NCBI GenBank assembly: GCA_048976805.1
Contig: JBHGUR010000085.1
Coordinates: 1 to 64,000, forward strand
Direction of reading: 5' to 3'
DNA: 64,000 nucleotides
Origin: Ectobacillus sp048976805
Lineage (GTDB): Bacteria > Bacillota > Bacilli > Bacillales > Bacillaceae_G
Each line of letters begins with the position of its first letter. The stretch's first letter is position 1. A program made the translations under genes and the position numbers. Below are positions 24,706 to 33,090 of this stretch, in pieces. Under the pieces are notes generated by a model. The model searched no databases. It saw only the letters and a list, made by a program, of their open reading frames with translations, and was not told the DNA's origin.

Positions 24706-24798
24706 GCTACAAAGCGGTAGCGGATTAAGCAAAGAAGCTTAAGGTTGTAAGGACATTTCCACCTGTTGGAATGCTTATATCCTTAAGCTTCTTTGTTT
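24706..24798 (+). promoter_or_regulatory. EutV (ANTAR) antitermination site 3, with terminator
   Basis: P1: GCTAC/GTAGC with hexaloop AAAGCG (24711-24716). P2: TTAAGC/GCTTAA with hexaloop AAAGAA (24731-24736). Both fit A1/G4. The terminator's left arm AAAGAAGCTTAAGG (24731-24744) includes the loop and right arm of P2 and pairs perfectly with CCTTAAGCTTCTTT (24781-24794); the T-tract is short (GTTTAT). It gates transcription from the regulators into eutA and the rest of the operon. Confidence 0.88.
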
Positions 24799-24839
24799 AT
24801 AGAAGAAGAAATAAACCTTTCTCGCAGGGAGGTGAACGA

Positions 24840-26270
24840 ATGGGTGAGGAGCTTTTAAGCGTAGGAATCGATATTGGCACTTCAACGACACAATTGGTGT
24901 TATCGAAGCTGACGATTGAAAATATGGCTTCCGTTTTCAATGTCCCCCGTATTGCGATTGTAGGGAAAGAGGTTATTTATAGAAGCGATATCCGTTTTAC
25001 GCCGATATTGGAAAATAACCAAATTGATGCAGGGCAAATCCGGAGTTTTGTCGAGCAGGAGTATGAAAAGGCCGGCATCTGCAAAGCGGATATCCAGACG
25101 GGCGCCGTTATTATTACGGGGGAAACAGCCAGGAAAGATAACGCCAATGATGTATTACAAACGCTAAGCGGTTTTGCCGGGGACTTCGTTGTGGCGACAG
25201 CGGGCCCGGATTTAGAGAGTATTATTGCCGCTAAAGGAGCAGGGGTTCATGCGTACTCTAAAGAGCATTCCACATCTGTTGTCAATATTGATATCGGTGG
25301 CGGCACAAGCAATTTAGCCGTGTTTTCCAAAGGAGATTTAAAGGATACCGGGTGTCTCGATATTGGCGGCCGTTTAATTAAGATAGACCCGGAATCTAAA
25401 CAAATCGTCTACATTGCCCCGAAAATTCAAGAGCTGATTCAAGAAAAGAAGTTCGATATCCGCCTTGGGCAAATAGCTACAAAAGAAAAGCTGCTTCCTA
25501 TTGTAGAGGAAATGGCGGGATTGCTTGAAGAAAGTGTGGGCATCCGCGGGAAATCATCTTTTTATAAAAAAATCCTGACCCATAAAGGGCTTAGTTTTCA
25601 AGACCCAGTAGCATGTATTTCGTTTACGGGAGGTGTTGCCGATTATATTTACAACGCGAATGCTCCTGATGATTTCAAATTTGGGGATATTGGTATGTTG
25701 CTTGGAAAGGCCATTGCAAACTCTGCTTTGTGCCAAAAGTTTAAAGTGATTCAGCCATTAGAAACAATCCGCGCTACGGTTGTCGGGGCTGGGTCGCATA
25801 CGACGGAAATTAGCGGAAGTACGATTACTTATACAGATGATGTATTTCCGCTTAAAAATATCCCGATTGTAAAGCTTTCTCTTGATGAAGAGGAGGCGGC
25901 TCCTGAATTGTTAGGAGAGATTGTGCGAAGGAAAATCAAATGGTTTGAGGCATCTGATAGTTTGCAAAAGGTTGCTGTTGCTGTTGCCGGCAAGCGCAAT
26001 CCAAGCTTTCAAGAGGTTCAAAGATATGCAAAAGGATTAATGTCGGGCATGCAGGAACTGGCTAAAAGCCCTGGGACGTTCATTATTATCGTGGAACATG
26101 ATATGGCCAAGGTTTTGGGCCAGTCGATATACGCGCTAATGGGGGATAAAAAAGAAATTGTATGCATTGACGGGATTCAAGTAGAAAACGGCGACTACAT
26201 CGATATCGGCAAACCGGTTGCCGAAGGGCGGGTATTGCCGGTCGTTATTAAAACATTAGTATTTTCATAA
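24840..26270 (+). CDS. eutA: Ethanolamine ammonia-lyase reactivating factor EutA
   Basis: A 476-residue actin/Hsp70-like ATPase that exchanges damaged cobalamin on ethanolamine ammonia-lyase. Phosphate-binding signatures are GIDIGTSTTQL near the N-terminus and VNIDIGGGTSNLAVF in the middle. The start at 24840 is set by GGGAGGTG upstream; the ORF extends into the leader terminator. eutB follows 27 bp downstream, so reactivase and enzyme subunits are co-expressed. Confidence 0.93.
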   Translation: MGEELLSVGIDIGTSTTQLVLSKLTIENMASVFNVPRIAIVGKEVIYRSDIRFTPILENNQIDAGQIRSFVEQEYEKAGICKADIQTGAVIITGETARKDNANDVLQTLSGFAGDFVVATAGPDLESIIAAKGAGVHAYSKEHSTSVVNIDIGGGTSNLAVFSKGDLKDTGCLDIGGRLIKIDPESKQIVYIAPKIQELIQEKKFDIRLGQIATKEKLLPIVEEMAGLLEESVGIRGKSSFYKKILTHKGLSFQDPVACISFTGGVADYIYNANAPDDFKFGDIGMLLGKAIANSALCQKFKVIQPLETIRATVVGAGSHTTEISGSTITYTDDVFPLKNIPIVKLSLDEEEAAPELLGEIVRRKIKWFEASDSLQKVAVAVAGKRNPSFQEVQRYAKGLMSGMQELAKSPGTFIIIVEHDMAKVLGQSIYALMGDKKEIVCIDGIQVENGDYIDIGKPVAEGRVLPVVIKTLVFS

Positions 26271-26297
26271 TCATGAATGTTTGAGAGGAGGATTTCT

Positions 26298-27665
26298 GTG
26301 ATATTGAAAACAAGACTTTTCGGTCGTACCTACCAATTTAAAGATGTTATGGATGTTTTAGCAAAAGCCAACGAGGAAAAATCGGGTGACCGCTTGGCGG
26401 GCATCGCGGCGGAGTCGGCTGAACAGCGGATTGCAGCTAAGGTTGTTGTCTCGAACTTAACCCTAGCGGACCTTCGCAACCACCCTGCGGTTCCATATGA
26501 AAAAGATGAGGTAACGAGAATTATTCAAGATTCCGTAAATGAAAAAATTTATGACAGCATCAAAAGCTGGACGGTTCAAGAATTGCGAGAATGGATTCTT
26601 AACGAAAATACAACGGGGGAAGATATGAAGCGTATTTCCCGCGGCTTGACAGCAGAAATGATTTCCGCAGTTACAAAGCTTATGTCCAATATGGATTTAA
26701 TTTATGGTGCGAAAAAGGTGCGCATTTCCGCCCATTGCAATACAACTATCGGATTAGACGGAACGCTGTCGGCCCGCTTGCAACCGAATCATCCGACTGA
26801 TGACCCTGACGGAATTATCGCTTCTATTATGGAAGGGCTTTCTTACGGGGTAGGGGATGCAGTTATCGGCTTGAACCCTGTTGATGACTCCGTTGAAAGT
26901 GTTTCTAGAATCCTGAAAAAATTTGATGAATTTCGGAATAAGTGGGATATTCCAACGCAAATTTGTGTATTGGCCCATGTTACAACACAGATGGACGCGA
27001 TTCGCAAGGGGGCGCCAACCGACTTGATTTTCCAATCTGTCGCCGGTTCAGAAAAGGGAAATACGGCGTTCGGCTTTAAAGCGGAAACGCTTGAAGAAGC
27101 ACGGCAATTGGCGCTAAGAGAGGGAACAGCAACCGGGCCGAACGTCATGTACTTTGAAACCGGGCAAGGTTCGGAGCTATCATCCAATGCGCATCACGGC
27201 GTAGACCAGCTCACAATGGAAGCGCGCTGTTACGGGTTTGCGAAAAAGTTTCAGCCGTTTCTTGTCAACACGGTTGTCGGCTTTATTGGACCAGAATATT
27301 TATATGATTCTAAGCAAGTTATCCGCGCCGGCCTTGAGGACCATTTTATGGGGAAATTAACAGGCATTCCGATGGGGGTGGATGCGTGCTATACAAACCA
27401 TATGAAGGCCGACCAAAATGATATTGAAAATTTGGCTGTCTTATTATCTGCTGCGGGATGCAACTATTTTATGGGGATCCCGCACGGGGATGACGTTATG
27501 CTTAATTACCAATGTACAGGCTACCATGATACGCCGTCATTGCGGGAATTGCTAGGCTTGCGCCCGATTAAGGAGTTTGAGCAATGGCTGCAGCGCATGG
27601 GCTTTATCGATAAAAATGGCAAGGTTGCCAAGAGGGCTGGAGATGCTTCAGTATTTTTGCGATAA
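26298..27665 (+). CDS. eutB: Ethanolamine ammonia-lyase large subunit
   Basis: A 455-residue TIM-barrel subunit holding the active site where adenosylcobalamin radical chemistry converts ethanolamine to acetaldehyde and ammonia. The sequence is collinear with EutB over its whole length (LKTRLFGRTYQFKDVMDVLAKA at the start in part, ISAHCNTTIGLDGTLSARLQ, YFETGQGSELSSNAHHG, GIPHGDDVMLNYQ). Translation starts at GTG 26298, which has GAGGAGG upstream. eutC follows after 18 bp. Confidence 0.95.
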   Translation: MILKTRLFGRTYQFKDVMDVLAKANEEKSGDRLAGIAAESAEQRIAAKVVVSNLTLADLRNHPAVPYEKDEVTRIIQDSVNEKIYDSIKSWTVQELREWILNENTTGEDMKRISRGLTAEMISAVTKLMSNMDLIYGAKKVRISAHCNTTIGLDGTLSARLQPNHPTDDPDGIIASIMEGLSYGVGDAVIGLNPVDDSVESVSRILKKFDEFRNKWDIPTQICVLAHVTTQMDAIRKGAPTDLIFQSVAGSEKGNTAFGFKAETLEEARQLALREGTATGPNVMYFETGQGSELSSNAHHGVDQLTMEARCYGFAKKFQPFLVNTVVGFIGPEYLYDSKQVIRAGLEDHFMGKLTGIPMGVDACYTNHMKADQNDIENLAVLLSAAGCNYFMGIPHGDDVMLNYQCTGYHDTPSLRELLGLRPIKEFEQWLQRMGFIDKNGKVAKRAGDASVFLR

Positions 27666-27683
27666 GGAAAGGAGGATTCTATT

Positions 27684-28577
27684 GTGATAAACGAAACAGA
27701 ACTAAAATCCCTGATTGAAAATATGGTCAAACAAATGATAACAGAAGGAAAAACAGAGGATGGCCAGGCTGAAACAATTGTAGAACAGGTGATGGCGCAG
27801 CAGCCTGATGTAGCATCAGATGAATGTTTGGAAGATATTACTGAAATAAATCTAAAAGAGCAGCTATTAGTGCCGGAGCCAAATGATCAAGAGGGATATT
27901 TGAAAATCAAGGAGAAAACGCCGGCGCGGATTGGAGTGTGGCGCGCCGGCCCGCGCTATAAAACAATCACCTCTTTACGGTTCCGTGCCGACCATGCGGC
28001 AGCGCAGGATGCAGTATTTTCTTATGTGGATGAAGAGCTTATTAAAAAGCACAACTTTATTTCGATTGGCACGTTATGCAAGGATAAGGACGAATATTTA
28101 ACCCGCCCGGATTTAGGCCGGCAATTTAGCGAAGAAACGGTTCGGCTTATGAAGGAAAAATGCGGGCATCCAAAGGTCCAAATTGTTGTCGGGGACGGAT
28201 TAAGCTCGGCGGCGATTGAAGCGAACATTGCCGATATTTTGCCGGCGGTGAAGCAAGGCTTGGGCATGTATGGCATTGAGATTGACAATATTTTATTTGT
28301 AAAGCATTGCCGTGTGCCGGCGATGGATGTAATCGGCGAGGCGACGGGTGCCGATGTTGTTTGCCTCTTTGTCGGCGAACGCCCTGGCCTAGTTACAGCT
28401 GAATCCATGAGCGCTTATATTGCGTACAGACCGGCAGTAGATATGCCTGAAGCAAGGAGAACGGTAGTTTCTAATATTCATAAAGGCGGCACTTCGCCTG
28501 TTGAGGCAGGCGCCCATATCGCTGAATTAATCAAGACGATGCTCGACCGAAAGGCTTCCGGTATTGAACTGAAATAG
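27684..28577 (+). CDS. eutC: Ethanolamine ammonia-lyase small subunit
   Basis: A 297-residue partner of EutB that contributes to cobalamin binding. VVGDGLSSAAIEANI and FVGERPGLVTAESMSAY are family signatures. The first 20 residues (ETELKSLIENMVKQMITEG) form an amphipathic helix of the kind that targets enzymes into microcompartments, followed by a low-complexity linker to about residue 75. Starts at GTG with AGGAGG upstream. Confidence 0.95.
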   Translation: MINETELKSLIENMVKQMITEGKTEDGQAETIVEQVMAQQPDVASDECLEDITEINLKEQLLVPEPNDQEGYLKIKEKTPARIGVWRAGPRYKTITSLRFRADHAAAQDAVFSYVDEELIKKHNFISIGTLCKDKDEYLTRPDLGRQFSEETVRLMKEKCGHPKVQIVVGDGLSSAAIEANIADILPAVKQGLGMYGIEIDNILFVKHCRVPAMDVIGEATGADVVCLFVGERPGLVTAESMSAYIAYRPAVDMPEARRTVVSNIHKGGTSPVEAGAHIAELIKTMLDRKASGIELK

Positions 28578-28591
28578 GGATAGGAGGAGAA

Positions 28592-29248
28592 ATGATGAAA
28601 CATGAACCGCTTCACGCGACTGTCTTAAGCGTAAAAATTATTTCAAATGTAAGCCCGGATATGGCGGAAAAGCTGGAATTGAAACCGCACCATAAAAGCT
28701 TGGGGCTCATTACAGCAGATATTGATGATGTTACATATACGGCGCTTGATGAGGCGACAAAGGCCGCGGATGTGGAAGTAGTCTATGCGAAATCGATGTA
28801 TGCTGGCAGCGCCAATGCTTCTACGAAATTTGCCGGAGAAGTAATCGGCATACTGGCTGGGCCGAGCCCGGCAGAAGTGCGGAGCGGAGTGAACGCGGCC
28901 GTTGATTTTATTGAAAGCGGCGCCCATTTTGTCAGTGCGAATGAAGATAACTCCGTTCCATACTTTGCGCATTGTGTGTCAAGAACAGGGTCTTACCTCT
29001 CAAGCGTCGCCGGAATCAAGGAGGGAGAAGCCCTTGCCTATTTAATCGCCCCGCCTTTAGAGGCGATGTATGGCTTGGATGCAGCTCTAAAAGCAGCCGA
29101 TGTTAAAATTGCTGCCTTTTATGGCCTGCCATCTGAAACAAACTTTGGCGGCGGGCTGCTGACGGGAAGCCAGTCAGCCTGCAAAGCTGCATGCGATGCC
29201 TTTGCGGCGGCAGTACAATTTGTAGCGGAAAATCCAACGAATTTTTAA
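28592..29248 (+). CDS. eutL: Tandem-BMC shell protein EutL
   Basis: A 218-residue trimeric shell protein with two permuted BMC domains and, in the family, a large gated pore. SVKIISNVSPDMAEKLEL opens the first half and YFAHCVSRTGSYLSSVAGI begins the second; ends in the usual AAVQFVAENPT. GGAGGAG precedes two adjacent ATGs (28592, 28595), which cannot be resolved. Ten bases separate it from the next shell gene. Confidence 0.94.
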   Translation: MMKHEPLHATVLSVKIISNVSPDMAEKLELKPHHKSLGLITADIDDVTYTALDEATKAADVEVVYAKSMYAGSANASTKFAGEVIGILAGPSPAEVRSGVNAAVDFIESGAHFVSANEDNSVPYFAHCVSRTGSYLSSVAGIKEGEALAYLIAPPLEAMYGLDAALKAADVKIAAFYGLPSETNFGGGLLTGSQSACKAACDAFAAAVQFVAENPTNF

Positions 29249-29258
29249 AGGGTAAAAG

Positions 29259-29822
29259 ATGGATACCCGCGCGCTAGGCTTAATTGAAGTTAAGGGCTAC
29301 TTAGGAGCAATTGAGGCTGCAGATTCAGCATTAAAAGCTGCAAATGTAAGGCTGATAGGCGTTGAAAAAGTTAAGGGCGGACTCACAACCGTTAAGCTCG
29401 GCGGTGATGTAGCGGCAGTAGGGGCAGCGGTCGAGGCAGGGGCTGCTGCGGCGAACCGCCTTAACGTTTTATTATCAAAGCATGTGATTGCCCGTGCCCA
29501 TGAAGAGCTTGCGGCAATTATAGAAAATGGGCGCCAAGCACCGGTTAAAGAGCAAATTATTGAGGAAGCAGAAAGCTTGCCGGCTCCTCTGGAGAAGGAG
29601 CGCGAGGTTTTGCATGAACAAGCGGATTTAACTGATAGGGAAGGCGGGCATCCGCAGGAAGAAGAGGAGCATCTGAATTTGCGCCATATGAAGGTAGAAG
29701 AACTGCGGCGCCTTGCCCGAAGATACCGGGTTCCAAACCTATCGGGCAACGAGATTAAGTTTGGCAGAAAAGAAGATTTAATTCATGCCATTGAGGATTT
29801 TTTCGGCAAGGAGGGTGACTGA
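29259..29822 (+). CDS. eutK: BMC shell protein with C-terminal SAP/Rho-N-like domain (EutK-like)
   Basis: A 187-residue protein. Residues 1-90 are a canonical BMC hexamer domain (ALGLIEVKGYLGAIEAAD, then VVE-like AVEAGAAAA). An acidic linker (about 95-143) leads to a basic C-terminal domain, about 144-183, with MKVEELRRLARRYRVPN and FGRKEDLIHAIEDFF, the pattern of SAP or Rho N-terminal helix-extended-loop-helix nucleic-acid-binding domains. Enteric EutK also joins a BMC domain to a nucleic-acid-binding-like tail but of a different fold. Binding of RNA or DNA is inference. No strong RBS; overlaps eutE by one base (TGATG). Confidence 0.85.
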   Translation: MDTRALGLIEVKGYLGAIEAADSALKAANVRLIGVEKVKGGLTTVKLGGDVAAVGAAVEAGAAAANRLNVLLSKHVIARAHEELAAIIENGRQAPVKEQIIEEAESLPAPLEKEREVLHEQADLTDREGGHPQEEEEHLNLRHMKVEELRRLARRYRVPNLSGNEIKFGRKEDLIHAIEDFFGKEGD

Positions 29823-31282
29823 TGGAGCTGTTTGATAAAGACCTCATCTCCATTCAAGAGGTTCGGGGCATGGTTGCTAAGGCGAAAGGAGCGCAGCAGC
29901 AACTGGCGCAAATGAGCCAGAAACAAGTCGATCTGATTGTCCAAGCGATTGCCGAGGCGGCATATGAGCATAGAGAAAGGCTTGCCAAGCTGGCGCATAA
30001 GGAAACGGGTTTTGGAAAATGGGAGGATAAGGTGATTAAAAATACCTTTGCTTCCAAGAATGTATATGAATCTATAAAAGATGTGAAAACGGTCGGTATT
30101 TTAAAAGACAACCAGGCTGAAAAGATTATGGAAGTGGCAGTGCCTGTCGGAGTCATTGCAGGGCTAATTCCGTCTACCAACCCGACATCGACAGCGATTT
30201 ATAAAGCGATGATTGCTATCAAATCGGCAAATGCCATCATTTTTTCACCGCATCCTAATGCACTGCAATCCATTGTAGAAACGACAAAGGTAATTGCACA
30301 GGCCGCGGAAAAAGCAGGATGCCCCGCAGGCGCAATTGCTTGCATGAGCGTCCCCACCCTGGAGGGAACGGCTGAATTGATGAAGCATAAGGATGTGTCG
30401 CTTATTCTTGCGACAGGCGGCGGGGCGATGGTAAAGGCTGCGTATTCATCCGGCACGCCGGCTATTGGCGTAGGGCCGGGAAATGCCCCGGCATTCATTG
30501 AAAGAAGCGCCGACATTCCGCTGGCTGTTAAGCGGATATTGGATTCCAAGACCTTTGATAACGGAACGATTTGCGCGTCGGAGCAATCCATCATGGTTGA
30601 AGAATGTGTAGAAGAGGCCGTAGTAGAAGAACTGAAAAAACAAGGTGCTTACTTTTTGACGAAAGAAGAAAGCGCCCGCCTTGAAAAATTTATCATGAGG
30701 CCAAATGGCACAATGAATCCGGCCATTGTTGGAAAAAGCGTGCAGCATATTGCCAAGCTCGCCGGTTTGCATATTCCGGAAGCGACGAGGGTGCTGATTG
30801 CCAGAGAAAACCGGGTTGGGCTTTACGCCCCGTATTCTAGGGAAAAGCTCGCCCCCATTTTGGCATTTTACGTTGAAAAAGATTGGGAGGCGGCCTGCGG
30901 GAAATGTATTGAGATTTTAAACAATGAAGGGGCTGGCCATACACTTATTATCCACTCCGAAAATCAAGAGGTCATTCGCGAATTTGCTTTGAAAAAGCCG
31001 GTATCCCGCCTATTGGTAAATACACCGGGCGCGCTCGGCGGCATCGGGGCGACGACGAACTTGCTTCCTGCGCTTACCCTTGGCTGCGGCGCTGTCGGAG
31101 GCAGCTCGACTTCTGATAATATAGGGCCGCTTCACCTGCTTAACATTCGCCGTATCGCCTACGGCGTAAAGGAGCTGGAGGATATTAAGCCGAAGGGGCA
31201 GCCGGTTTGCGCCGCGCCTTTTCATAAAGAAGAGTTGGTTCAATTTATCGTTCAGGAAGTACTAAAACAACTGCAAATATAA
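29822..31282 (+). CDS. eutE: CoA-acylating acetaldehyde dehydrogenase EutE
   Basis: A 486-residue aldehyde dehydrogenase superfamily enzyme oxidising acetaldehyde to acetyl-CoA within the microcompartment. The catalytic cysteine is Cys251 in DNGTICASEQ; the cofactor region contains LATGGGAMVKAAYSSG. The C-terminus ends in an amphipathic helix (EELVQFIVQEVLKQLQI), a possible targeting tail where other EutE proteins use the N-terminus. Coupled to the preceding shell gene by a one-base overlap and GGAGGGTGA. Confidence 0.94.
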   Translation: MELFDKDLISIQEVRGMVAKAKGAQQQLAQMSQKQVDLIVQAIAEAAYEHRERLAKLAHKETGFGKWEDKVIKNTFASKNVYESIKDVKTVGILKDNQAEKIMEVAVPVGVIAGLIPSTNPTSTAIYKAMIAIKSANAIIFSPHPNALQSIVETTKVIAQAAEKAGCPAGAIACMSVPTLEGTAELMKHKDVSLILATGGGAMVKAAYSSGTPAIGVGPGNAPAFIERSADIPLAVKRILDSKTFDNGTICASEQSIMVEECVEEAVVEELKKQGAYFLTKEESARLEKFIMRPNGTMNPAIVGKSVQHIAKLAGLHIPEATRVLIARENRVGLYAPYSREKLAPILAFYVEKDWEAACGKCIEILNNEGAGHTLIIHSENQEVIREFALKKPVSRLLVNTPGALGGIGATTNLLPALTLGCGAVGGSSTSDNIGPLHLLNIRRIAYGVKELEDIKPKGQPVCAAPFHKEELVQFIVQEVLKQLQI

Positions 31283-31312
31283 AAATGAAGATAATTTAAG
31301 GAGGAACGAAAC

Positions 31313-31600
31313 ATGGCAAATACAAATGCGTTAGGAATGATTGAAACTCGTGGGTTGGTTGGAGCGATTGAAGCGGCGGATGCGATGGTAAAGGCTGCGA
31401 ATGTTACGTTAATCGGCAAAGAGCAAATCGGTGCCGGCCTAGTGACAGTAATGGTGCGCGGGGATGTAGGCGCTGTAAAGGCGGCTACTGATGCAGGAGC
31501 CGCTGCGGCCGAACGTGTTGGCGAGCTTATATCCGTACATGTCATTCCGCGTCCGCACGGTGAGGTTGATGCCATTTTACCTAAGTCTGCAGCCGAATAA
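31313..31600 (+). CDS. eutM: Major hexameric shell protein EutM
   Basis: A 95-residue canonical BMC protein (ALGMIETRGLVGAIEAADAM, then VMVRGDVGAVKAATDAGA, ending VHVIPRPHGEVDAILPKS), the likely principal facet tile. AAGGAGG precedes the ATG. A hairpin after its stop (GCACAGATG / CATCTGTGC, about 31610-31640) could reduce read-through or stabilise the upstream message, consistent with a shell protein needed in excess. Confidence 0.95.
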   Translation: MANTNALGMIETRGLVGAIEAADAMVKAANVTLIGKEQIGAGLVTVMVRGDVGAVKAATDAGAAAAERVGELISVHVIPRPHGEVDAILPKSAAE

Positions 31601-31665
31601 TCAGATGAGGCACAGATGTACGATAAACGGTGCATCTGTGCTTTCCATATAAGGGGTGTGACCGA

Positions 31666-32433
31666 ATGGCGGTTATTACGGAAAGTGAAATCAGAAAACG
31701 TTTGAAGGACCAGGATTTAAAAAGCATGAAGGTGTATGAGGTTCCGAAGAATACGATTGTTACGCCGTCTGCCAAGAGTTTTCTTACAGACCATAACATC
31801 CAGCTTCAATATGTTGATGAGGCGGAAAAAAGCGAAAGCGCAGCAAAACAGGAGCGAAATGATGCAGAAATAAAGCCGTCCCACCGCTACCGGACGCTGT
31901 GCGGCGGCTTTATGGACGCAAAGCCGGAATACATGACAGCCTTGTACGGGAATCTGCTTGTATATAAAGACCATAAACGAATCATTTTCCGCGGCAAGAT
32001 AGATTCGCTGGAATCCAAGCTGATAGAAGCGCAAATTGCTGTGATGAAACTGAATATGCAAAAGCTGGCTGATGATTTGCAGGAGATTTTAGATTTTGTC
32101 CGAAACTTGCTGCGCTGCGAGGTGTTAGGGGAGAAGGCGGGCGAGTTCCGATTGCAAGGAATGGGGGCGCCTGAGCTTAGGGAAATATCCCACCATCCGC
32201 AAAAGTATTTTGGATTCGGCCACTTTATTCCAGATTACAAGATGGGGGAGCCGATTGTGATATTGAATGCCCTCCGCAGCGCAGTAAGGGAAACAGAATT
32301 GGCTGCATATCAAGCTTTCAAAAAAGAAGACGGCAGTACCGAACAAGAGGAAATCATTTTAGCGCTAAACCGCTTATCCTCGCTATTTTGGATTATGATG
32401 TTTAAAGCCAAAACAGGGCAATACAAGCCGTAA
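31666..32433 (+). CDS. eutT: Corrinoid adenosyltransferase EutT
   Basis: A 255-residue enzyme making adenosylcobalamin from cob(I)alamin and ATP, supplying EutBC. Start at 31666 (MAVITES...) follows AAGGGGTG; an upstream in-frame ATG at 31630 lies in the hairpin region. N-terminal residues 1-45 look like the small N-terminal domain common to Firmicute EutT, followed by the cobalamin adenosyltransferase helical bundle. The HX11CCX2C metal motif of Salmonella EutT is absent; only one cysteine is in the corresponding stretch (HRYRTLCGG). Its stop TAA merges with the RBS of the next gene. Confidence 0.9.
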   Translation: MAVITESEIRKRLKDQDLKSMKVYEVPKNTIVTPSAKSFLTDHNIQLQYVDEAEKSESAAKQERNDAEIKPSHRYRTLCGGFMDAKPEYMTALYGNLLVYKDHKRIIFRGKIDSLESKLIEAQIAVMKLNMQKLADDLQEILDFVRNLLRCEVLGEKAGEFRLQGMGAPELREISHHPQKYFGFGHFIPDYKMGEPIVILNALRSAVRETELAAYQAFKKEDGSTEQEEIILALNRLSSLFWIMMFKAKTGQYKP

Positions 32434-32444
32434 GGAGGAAACCT

Positions 32445-33086
32445 ATGGACGCCTCTTTTGCAAACAGCCTTGCAGAAGCTGTTGCGGCCAAGCTTTTGCA
32501 GGGAACTTTTATTGAAGTGGAAGCCTCTGGGCGCCACGTTCACTTAAGCCGCAAGGAAATTGACATATTGTTTGGCAAGGGGCATAAACTCACAAAGTTG
32601 CGCGATTTATCCCAGCCGGGGCAGTTTGTCAGCAAGGAAAAAGTAACGCTTATCGGCCCGAAGGGGGTATTGCGGGATGTTGCGGTATTGGGGCCGGAAC
32701 GGAGCGAAACGCAGGTGGAAATCTCGCAAACGGATGCAATCATGCTGGGGATTCCTGCTCCCGTGCGGGAAAGCGGCCACCTTGACGGTACGCCCCCTAT
32801 CATTCTTGCTGCAAACAGGGCAGTGAAAATTGAAAAAGGGGTAATCATCGCCAAGCGGCATATTCATATGTCCCTTCAGGATGCAAAAAGGTTTCAAGTG
32901 CAGGATAAGGAGATGGCGCAAGTAAAGGTATTTGGAACACGCCCGCTTATTTTTGATGATGTAGTGATCCGCGTAAGCCCCCATTACCAGACATATATGC
33001 ATATTGACTATGATGAGGCGAATGCATGCGGTTTTACGAAAGGTACTTTAGCGATGATTGTAAAAAAGGGGTACCTAGGAGAGTGA
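32445..33086 (+). CDS. pduL: PduL-type phosphotransacylase
   Basis: A 213-residue enzyme converting acetyl-CoA to acetyl phosphate and freeing CoA inside the shell. Both Zn-binding segments of the duplicated barrel are visible: ASGRHVHLSRKE at about 27-38 and AKRHIHMSLQDA at about 139-150. The N-terminal SLAEAVAAKLLQG helix suits encapsulation. It takes the place of the unrelated EutD of enteric eut operons. TAAGGAGGA precedes the ATG. Confidence 0.93.
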   Translation: MDASFANSLAEAVAAKLLQGTFIEVEASGRHVHLSRKEIDILFGKGHKLTKLRDLSQPGQFVSKEKVTLIGPKGVLRDVAVLGPERSETQVEISQTDAIMLGIPAPVRESGHLDGTPPIILAANRAVKIEKGVIIAKRHIHMSLQDAKRFQVQDKEMAQVKVFGTRPLIFDDVVIRVSPHYQTYMHIDYDEANACGFTKGTLAMIVKKGYLGE

Positions 33087-33090
33087 AAAG

